A DNA stretch of 64,000 nucleotides from Haloplanus sp. HW8-1 (lineage in GTDB: Archaea; Halobacteriota; Halobacteria; Halobacteriales; Haloferacaceae): positions 1,426,001 to 1,490,000 of the forward strand of contig NZ_CP098518.1 of assembly GCF_023703795.1 (NCBI RefSeq). Direction: 5' to 3'. Made by a program: the position numbers and the translations under genes. The notes beneath the pieces were generated by a model that searched no databases, had not been told where the DNA came from, and worked only from the letters and a program-made list of their open reading frames with translations. Below are positions 59,101 to 64,000 of this stretch, piece by piece (position 1 is the stretch's first letter; the number at the start of each line of letters is the position of its first letter).

Positions 59101-59996
59101 CGAGCGTCGTCCACGACGCCGTCGACGCCGTCGTCGCCCTCGACGAGCCCCACGACGTGAACTACGTCAAAAAGCACGTCGAAGAGGACGCCAAGGAACT
59201 AGAGGCCGACGGGATGGACGCCGACGCGGCGGCCGCCGCCGCCCGCGAGCGCGTCTTCACGACGAAACCCGGCGGCTACGGCGCGGGGACGAACAAGGCC
59301 GTCGACGGGGGGGAGTGGACGGACCGTGCCGACCTCGCGGACGTCTACGTCCAGTGGGGCGGGTACGCCCTCGACTCCCGCGGGCGGGTCTCGGAGGCCC
59401 ACGAGAGCTTCGAGCGGCGACTCGGCTCCGTCGAGGCGACGGTGAAAGTCGAGGACACGGCCGAACAGGACGAGTTCGACTCCTCGGACTGGTACGCCTT
59501 CCACGGCGGGTTCATCTCCGCGGTCGGCGAGATCGCGGGGACCGAGCCCGCCTCCTACGTCGGCGACTCGGCCGATCCCGACGACGTGACCGTCTACACC
59601 AACGAGGAGAAGGTGCGAAAGACGATGCGGGCGCGCGTCCTGAATCCCGACTGGCTGGACAGTATGACGGACCACGGCTACAAGGGAGCGGGCGACCTCT
59701 CGACCACCGTCGACGTGGCACTCGGCTGGGACGCGACGACCGGCGTCGTGAGCGACCGCCTCTGGTCGGACCTCGCGGAGGCGTACGCCTTCGACGCGGA
59801 GCGACAGGAGTGGCTCCGTGATGTGAACCCGTGGGCGCTGGAGAGCATCACGGCGACTCTGCTGGAGGCCATCGACCGCGGCCTGTGGGACGCAGCCCCC
59901 GACGTCAAGGACCGACTCCGGGACATCAACCTCTCTGTCGAGGGCGATCTGGAGGCGCGAACGGCCGAATCGAAGGAGGCGATCTCCGATGACTGA
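56118..59996 (+). CDS. cobN: cobaltochelatase large subunit CobN
   Basis: A 1292-aa catalytic subunit of the ATP-dependent cobaltochelatase that inserts cobalt into hydrogenobyrinic acid a,c-diamide in the aerobic pathway. Full length for the CobN/BchH/ChlH superfamily. Recognisable segments include LWMHGAEESMPGYDHAV near the N-terminus, HPISGKERMDDE, DSDLQPPHDYYAFYAWL, VHLGTHGSLEWLPGK (conserved His and Glu for metal handling), INNPGEGTQAKRRSYA and NPWALESITATLLEAIDRG near the C-terminus. An acidic insertion (about 650-700) is haloarchaeal in style. It overlaps cbiC by 8 nt. Confidence 0.93.
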   Translation: MPTIGLYTATENELGAVQQAAGRLDGVDLVVRSEGDLDDETDVDAFVDDVESASAVVLWMHGAEESMPGYDHAVDRLAAAGVPLVVKSTGDAFAFEDTTVIERDRDRVHEYLDAGGVVNLANCCRFLASEYGDDDVDYDDPVSLPTEGVYHPDHPGVEYEELLATHDPEKPTVGVWFYESHWTHANTRYVDALVRRLEAAGANVLPAFCNPATDEAGQENAEWVARNWFADEDGPLVDAVVGSFMFSLSMSERGRSASDEGEGAEDVFLTELGVPVLQAITTMRSRSRYEGSDTGVMGFELALSVALPEFDGNVITHPISGKERMDDEAGIGSAPKQHLPIDDRIDHVARLAVNWARLRHLPNAEKDVAVVLHNYPPSDDGIGTAFGLDSPESTVNLLDELDARGYAVDGRPADGAALIDRLTSQLTLDSRWVAPEDVREMSVDTVSPEQYAAWFEEADDRFREAVVEEWGDPPDRPFAIPGVEYGNVLVTVQPPRGFGMDPSKVYHDSDLQPPHDYYAFYAWLREAFDADAVVHLGTHGSLEWLPGKTVGLNGASAPDQLIDDLPNVYPYIINNPGEGTQAKRRSYAAVVDYLTPVMRSAGTYDELAELEELADRYREAGMEDARTDDGEHLERLLRETVEELDLAAELGVAGTVDEPADVRGPEAAGPTLAEGAVDGDELDVDELVERIHEYLTDVKTTQIRMGLHTMGEPPDGDRLVEYLVALTRLENPGAPSLRRAVAGVLGVDYDRMRSEPGAYDERLGMTLSAAADHVHERSIELVEALARRGFDVPESETDAGLDDEVNMNLLVVDVDPLGDARAKSGAHDALREVLAFICEEAAPRVAGASEEIPRTAEALNGEYVPPGGSGAPTRGGVDLLPTARNFYTLDPRKVPARTAWEVGAEVADGVAERHRDDRGEYPEEVGVVAWGTPTVRTRGETVAQVLALMGVEPVWTDAGRIDGVEPIPLDELGRPRIDVTTRVSGLFRDAFPQAASVVHDAVDAVVALDEPHDVNYVKKHVEEDAKELEADGMDADAAAAAARERVFTTKPGGYGAGTNKAVDGGEWTDRADLADVYVQWGGYALDSRGRVSEAHESFERRLGSVEATVKVEDTAEQDEFDSSDWYAFHGGFISAVGEIAGTEPASYVGDSADPDDVTVYTNEEKVRKTMRARVLNPDWLDSMTDHGYKGAGDLSTTVDVALGWDATTGVVSDRLWSDLAEAYAFDAERQEWLRDVNPWALESITATLLEAIDRGLWDAAPDVKDRLRDINLSVEGDLEARTAESKEAISDD

Positions 59997-60654
59997 CGAG
60001 GACTACGCGGACCTCGGCGCGACGACGCAGGACGCGATGGAGATTGCGGAGACGAGCATGGACATCGTCCGCTCGTTCGTCCCGAACGAGACGCTCGAAG
60101 ATCGGCTCAGGCAGAAAGCGGTCCACTCGACGGGCTCTCCCGACTTCCAGCACCTGCTGCGGTTTCACAACGATCCGGTTCGGGCTGGCGCGCGCGCCGT
60201 CCTCGACGACCGCCCCATCGTGACCGATATCACGATGGCAAAGGCGGGGATCACGGGTCGGGGTCACGACTGCCCGGTTCGGAAGGCGATCGGAGCGGGC
60301 GGGGATCTGGCCGCCGAGACGGGCATGACCAGAACCGCGGCCTCGGTCCTCGAACTCGACCGCGAGGGGGCCTACGACGGCGCCATCGCCGTCGTCGGGA
60401 ACGCCCCGACCGGCGCGCTGGCGCTGGCCGACTGCATCGAGGACGGGACTCGCCCCGCGGTCGTCGTCGCGACGCCCGTGGGCTTCGTGAAGGCGGTCGA
60501 GAGCCGCGAGCGCGTCCGCGAAGTCGCCGAGGAACACGGCGTCCCCGCCATCACCAACGTCGGGACGCGCGGTGGGAGCGGCCTCGCCGCGGCGCTGACG
60601 AACGAACTGATCCACGTCGCCAGCGACACGCGGGAGGGCGACGTCGAGCTATGA
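59989..60654 (+). CDS. cbiC: precorrin-8X methylmutase CbiC/CobH
   Basis: A 221-aa enzyme that moves the methyl group from C11 to C12 and yields (cobalt-)hydrogenobyrinate. The catalytic His is at about 46 in RQKAVHSTGSPDF. Other signatures are VTDITMAKAGI, VGNAPTGAL, PAVVVATPVGFVKAVESRE and NVGTRGGSGLAAALTNEL. Length is that of the family. Start ATG overlaps the end of cobN, and its stop overlaps cbiE in ATGA. Confidence 0.94.
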   Translation: MTDEDYADLGATTQDAMEIAETSMDIVRSFVPNETLEDRLRQKAVHSTGSPDFQHLLRFHNDPVRAGARAVLDDRPIVTDITMAKAGITGRGHDCPVRKAIGAGGDLAAETGMTRTAASVLELDREGAYDGAIAVVGNAPTGALALADCIEDGTRPAVVVATPVGFVKAVESRERVREVAEEHGVPAITNVGTRGGSGLAAALTNELIHVASDTREGDVEL

Positions 60655-61412
60655 GCGAGTACGACCTCGATTCCGGCCCGGATCCGGCGGCGGTCGCCGC
60701 CGCCGAACCGGAGCCGTCACGCAACGCCGCCGCCCCGGTCCACGCCGTCGGCATCGGCCCAGGAAACCCCGACTACCTCACCCGGCGGGGCGCGCGGGCC
60801 ATCCGCGAGGCGGACGTGGTCGTCGGCTTCGAGACGGTCGTCGACTTCGTGGCCGACGAGACGGGGGCGGACCTGCTCACCTGTGGCTACGCCGACGAGG
60901 CGGCGACGCTCGATACGTTCGCCGAGCGGGTCCGGGCTGGCGACCGGGGAACCGCGCTCCTGATGGGCGATCCAAACCACTCGGGCTATCAGTTCCTCGG
61001 CAAGGTCGAACGGGCGGTCGGCGCCCCCGTGACGGTGATTCCGGGGATCTCGTCGCTACAGGTGGCCGCGAGTCGGGCGCGCACGCCGATGGAGAACAGC
61101 GCGTTCGTCACCCTGCACAAGAGCGGCGATCTCGGCGCCGACCTCGACCGACTCGTCGGTGCTGTCGGCGACCGTCACCTCCTGGTCCTCCCGCGGCCCT
61201 TCGACTGGATGCCCGGCGACGTCGCCGACCTGCTCGTCGAGTCGGGCGCTCGCCCGGGGCTCGACGCGCTCGTACTCGAACGGCTGACCCACGCCGACGA
61301 GCGGGTGACGCGAACGCGCCTCGGCGACCTGCGCGAGTCTGCAGGGGGTTCGGACCCCGACTCGACGCCGTTCTCGGATCTCTCCGTGCTCGTGGTCCGG
61401 AGGGACGGATGA
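60651..61412 (+). CDS. cbiE: cobalt-precorrin-7 C5-methyltransferase CbiE
   Basis: A 253-aa tetrapyrrole methylase that methylates C5. Family elements: [53 protein letters not shown] and [14 protein letters not shown]-type [20 protein letters not shown]. The N-terminal 30 residues are an acidic, Pro/Ala-rich addition. It lacks a fused CbiT domain, which agrees with the separate cbiT gene at the start of the operon. Overlaps at both ends are 4 nt. Confidence 0.92.
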   Translation: MSEYDLDSGPDPAAVAAAEPEPSRNAAAPVHAVGIGPGNPDYLTRRGARAIREADVVVGFETVVDFVADETGADLLTCGYADEAATLDTFAERVRAGDRGTALLMGDPNHSGYQFLGKVERAVGAPVTVIPGISSLQVAASRARTPMENSAFVTLHKSGDLGADLDRLVGAVGDRHLLVLPRPFDWMPGDVADLLVESGARPGLDALVLERLTHADERVTRTRLGDLRESAGGSDPDSTPFSDLSVLVVRRDG

Positions 61413-62716
61413 AGGGGGTCGTCGTGGCCGGCACGCGGTCGGGCGTCGGGAAGACGGTGGCGACGCTCGCCATCGTCCGCGCCCTGCAGGGGCAGGGCCG
61501 GGCCGTCCAGCCCGCGAAGGCCGGCCCGGACTTCATCGATCCGAGCCACCACGAGGCCGTGGCCGCAACCCCGTCGCGGACGCTCGACCTGTGGCTCGAA
61601 GGCCACGAGGGCGTCCGCCGCAACTACTACCGCGGCGACGGCGACGTCTGCGTCGTCGAGGGCGTGATGGGGCTCTACGACGGCGACTGTTCGAGCACGG
61701 CGATGGTCGCCGAGGCGCTCGACCTCCCGGTGGTGCTGGTCGTCGACGCGAACGCCGGGATGGAGAGCGTCGCGGCGACGGCTCACGGCTTCCACGAGTA
61801 CGCGTCCCACACCGGCCGCGACGTCGACGTGGTCGGCGTCCTCGCTCAGCGCACTCACGGCGGCCGCCACGAGCGGGGGATCCGCGACGCCCTCCCCGAT
61901 CACCTGACGTACTTCGGGCGGGTCCCGCCACGGTCGGCGCTGGAGATTCCGGATCGACATCTCGGCCTCCAGATGGGCGAGGAGGCTGCCATCGACGACG
62001 AGGCCCTCGACGAGGCTGCCGAGGCGATTCACGTCGACCGACTCCGCGACGCCGCGCGGACGCCGCCGCGCCCCGAGGAGCGCGTGGTCGACGACCCGAC
62101 CGACGCCCGTGTCGCCGTCGCCCGCGACGCGGCGTTCCGTTTCACCTACCCGGCCACGCTCGAACGCCTCCGGGAGCGGGCGGCCGTCGCCACGTTCTCG
62201 CCGCTCGCCGGCGACGCCCTGCCCGACTGCGACGGCATCTACCTGCCGGGAGGCTATCCGGAACTGCACGCGGAGACGCTCGAAGCCAGTCCGACGATGG
62301 ACGCCATCGCGACCGCCGCCGTCGACGGGACGGCCGTCCTGGGCGAGTGCGGGGGACTGATGGCGCTTTCGGAGTCGCTGACGACGACCGACGGGGAGAC
62401 CCACGGGATGGCCGGCGTGCTGCCCGCCACCGTCCGAATGCACGACCGGTATCAGGCGCTCGATCACGTCGAACTGCGGGCGAGGCGGGGGTCGCCCACC
62501 GCCGCGACCCACGACCGACGGCGTGGTCACGAGTTCCACTACTCCAGTGTGGACGTCGACGGCGACGCTCGGTTCGCGTTCGAGGTGCTGCGGGGCGACG
62601 GCATCGACGACGAACGGGACGGCCTCTACGAGTACCGGACGCTCGGAACGTACTGCCACCTCCACCCCGAGAGCGGGGCCTTCGACGCGTTCGTCGAGTC
62701 CGCGGCCGAGCGATGA
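61409..62716 (+). CDS. cbiA: cobyrinate a,c-diamide synthase CbiA
   Basis: A 435-aa glutamine- and ATP-dependent enzyme that amidates the a- and c-carboxylates of cobyrinic acid (or the metal-free form). The N-terminal dethiobiotin-synthetase-like domain opens with [17 protein letters not shown], and has [12 protein letters not shown] and [11 protein letters not shown]. The C-terminal type 1 glutamine amidotransferase domain has the catalytic Cys in [13 protein letters not shown] and His in GHEFHYSS. Both domains are complete. ATGA overlaps link it to cbiE and cbiP. Confidence 0.94.
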   Translation: MKGVVVAGTRSGVGKTVATLAIVRALQGQGRAVQPAKAGPDFIDPSHHEAVAATPSRTLDLWLEGHEGVRRNYYRGDGDVCVVEGVMGLYDGDCSSTAMVAEALDLPVVLVVDANAGMESVAATAHGFHEYASHTGRDVDVVGVLAQRTHGGRHERGIRDALPDHLTYFGRVPPRSALEIPDRHLGLQMGEEAAIDDEALDEAAEAIHVDRLRDAARTPPRPEERVVDDPTDARVAVARDAAFRFTYPATLERLRERAAVATFSPLAGDALPDCDGIYLPGGYPELHAETLEASPTMDAIATAAVDGTAVLGECGGLMALSESLTTTDGETHGMAGVLPATVRMHDRYQALDHVELRARRGSPTAATHDRRRGHEFHYSSVDVDGDARFAFEVLRGDGIDDERDGLYEYRTLGTYCHLHPESGAFDAFVESAAER

Positions 62717-64000
62717 CCCGAACGCTGCTCGTCGCCGGCACCGCGAGCCACGTCGGGAAGAGCACGGTGGCAGCCGGGATCTGCCGAGTGCTGTCGGACC
62801 GCGGCGTCGACGTCGCTCCGTTCAAGGCACAGAACATGAGCAACAACGCCCGTGCCGTCCTCGCAGCCGGAGATGTGGACGTCGACTGGGGCGAAATCGG
62901 CGTCTCGCAGTACGTGCAGGCGCGGGCCGCACGCGCGACGCCGACGACGGACTGTAACCCGGTCCTGCTCAAACCCCGCGGCGACGGCGAGAGCCAACTC
63001 GTCGTCCAGGGGGAGGCGGTGGGCCACTTCGAAGCCGGCGAGTACTACAGGGACCACTGGGACCGCGTCCGCGACGCCGCCGAGGAATCGTACCGCCGAC
63101 TCGCCACGTCACACGACGTCGTCGTCGCGGAGGGGGCGGGGAGCGTCGCGGAACCGAACCTTCGCCACCGGGATCTGGCGAACGTGGAGACGGCGCGCGT
63201 TGCCGACGCCGACGTCCTCCTCGTCGCGGACATCGAACGCGGCGGCGCGTTCGCCAGCATCGTCGGCACGCTCGAACTCGCGCCGGAGGACGTCGCCGAC
63301 CGCGTCGTCGGGGTCGTCATCACGAAGTTCCGCGGCGACCGGTCGATCCTCGATCCGGCCATCGAGGAGGTCCACGACCGGACCGGCGTGCCCGTCCTGG
63401 GCGTCCTCCCGCACGACGACCCCGGCTTGCCCGCGGAGGACAGCGTCTCGCTCCCCGACGGCGAGGGCGTCCGCGGCGACGACGACGTCCCACCGGACCG
63501 GACCGTCACCGTCGGCGTCCCGCGCCTCCCCCGCGTGTCGAATTTTACCGACCTCGAACCGCTGGCCCGCGTGCCCGGCGTCCGCGTCGCGTACCGTCCC
63601 CTCTCGGCCTCGCTCGCCGACGTCGACGCCGTCGTCGTTCCCGGGACCAAAAACACCGTCGACGACCTGCTCGCGCTCCGCGAGGCGGGATTCGACGCGG
63701 AACTCGCGGCGTTCGACGGACCGATGATCGGCGTCTGCGGCGGCTACCAGTTGCTCGGCGACCGCATCGCCAACGCACACGTCGAGGGAACCGGCGACCG
63801 TCGGACCGTCGCGGGAATCGGGCGACTGCCCGTGGCGACGACCTTCACGACCGACAAGCGCGTCGAAGCGGTCACCGTGGACGCGTCGGGCGCGGGGCCG
63901 CTGGCCGGCCTCGACGGCGAGGTCTCCGGCTACGAGATCCACATGGGCGACACACGCGCGCTCCGCGCCGTCGACCGGCCGGTCGGTCCCCAGAGCGCCG
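62713..64000 (+). CDS. cbiP: cobyric acid synthase CbiP/CobQ, truncated by window end
   Basis: Amidates the b, d, e and g side chains of adenosylcobyrinate a,c-diamide. 429 codons are present without a stop; the family is about 490-510 aa, so roughly the last 70 residues lie beyond the edge. The N-terminal ATP domain begins [19 protein letters not shown], with [12 protein letters not shown] and QYVQARAA, and [18 protein letters not shown] in the middle. The glutamine amidotransferase domain shows the nucleophile Cys in [12 protein letters not shown] and later GYEIHMGDT. The start overlaps cbiA by 4 nt. Confidence 0.93.
   Translation, partial: MTRTLLVAGTASHVGKSTVAAGICRVLSDRGVDVAPFKAQNMSNNARAVLAAGDVDVDWGEIGVSQYVQARAARATPTTDCNPVLLKPRGDGESQLVVQGEAVGHFEAGEYYRDHWDRVRDAAEESYRRLATSHDVVVAEGAGSVAEPNLRHRDLANVETARVADADVLLVADIERGGAFASIVGTLELAPEDVADRVVGVVITKFRGDRSILDPAIEEVHDRTGVPVLGVLPHDDPGLPAEDSVSLPDGEGVRGDDDVPPDRTVTVGVPRLPRVSNFTDLEPLARVPGVRVAYRPLSASLADVDAVVVPGTKNTVDDLLALREAGFDAELAAFDGPMIGVCGGYQLLGDRIANAHVEGTGDRRTVAGIGRLPVATTFTTDKRVEAVTVDASGAGPLAGLDGEVSGYEIHMGDTRALRAVDRPVGPQSA

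Overview
This 64 kb window comes from the chromosome or a large replicon of a haloarchaeon (class Halobacteria). The DNA is GC-rich and the proteins are rich in Asp and Glu. Archaeal markers include a TFB transcription factor, a diphthamide synthase subunit, a geranylgeranyl-reductase-family flavoprotein, an archaeal 7S (SRP) RNA, Tat-type lipoprotein signals, leaderless genes about 25-30 nt downstream of TATA boxes, and a decayed haloarchaeal IS6-type element. The genus cannot be fixed from the sequence alone.

Layout. Positions 1-11.7 kb hold housekeeping and accessory genes: MFS transporter, MscS channel, DoxX-like protein, amidase, tRNA-Leu(CAA), an HTH regulator, Dph2, TrmO, a LOG/TIGR00725-like protein, a NYN-domain protein and small membrane proteins. 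An SRP RNA lies at about 11.74-12.05 kb. From 12.05 to 22.6 kb a visibly more AT-rich stretch carries an IclR regulator, a thioredoxin-fold protein, a complete dipeptide-type ABC importer and an SBF/BASS-type transporter. It has long gene-free, palindrome-rich spacers and ends at tRNA-Gly(TCC). Positions 22.7-28.3 kb carry a TrxR-like flavoprotein, a methyltransferase and a pilus-type TadC/PilC-PilB pair. A dead IS6-family element follows. Positions 29-36.7 kb hold an M20 amidohydrolase, a GGR-family reductase, a phosphohexomutase, an Agl23-like membrane protein, TFB and an HTH regulator. Positions 36.8-41.9 kb are a signalling block of two histidine kinases and a response regulator in one operon, plus a divergent hybrid kinase.

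From 41.9 kb to the right edge lies a cobalt-uptake and cobalamin-biosynthesis locus: cbiM-cbiN-like-cbiQ-cbiO leftward; cobA rightward; then the tightly overlapping cbiT-cbiL-cbiF-cbiG-cbiH-cbiH-ferredoxin-unknown-cbiX-DUF3209-beta-propeller operon; a chelatase chlI/D fusion leftward; and cobN-cbiC-cbiE-cbiA-cbiP rightward, with cbiP cut by the window end. Cobalt imported by the ECF system would supply the early chelatase CbiX or the late CobN complex, and the methyltransferases, CbiG, CbiC and amidases build the corrin ring.

The most interesting observations are four. (1) A shared bipartite promoter element lies upstream of cbiM and cbiT, with related half-elements at cobA and chlID/cobN, and is a candidate cobalamin-regulon operator. 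(2) An unassigned operon protein (50467-51126) looks like a catalytically dead, two-repeat LAGLIDADG fold. (3) Early (CbiX) and late (CobN/ChlID) cobaltochelatases coexist, together with two CbiH paralogues and a [3Fe-4S]-type ferredoxin, while no CbiD or CbiJ is visible. (4) The ABC-transporter island lies between two stable-RNA genes.
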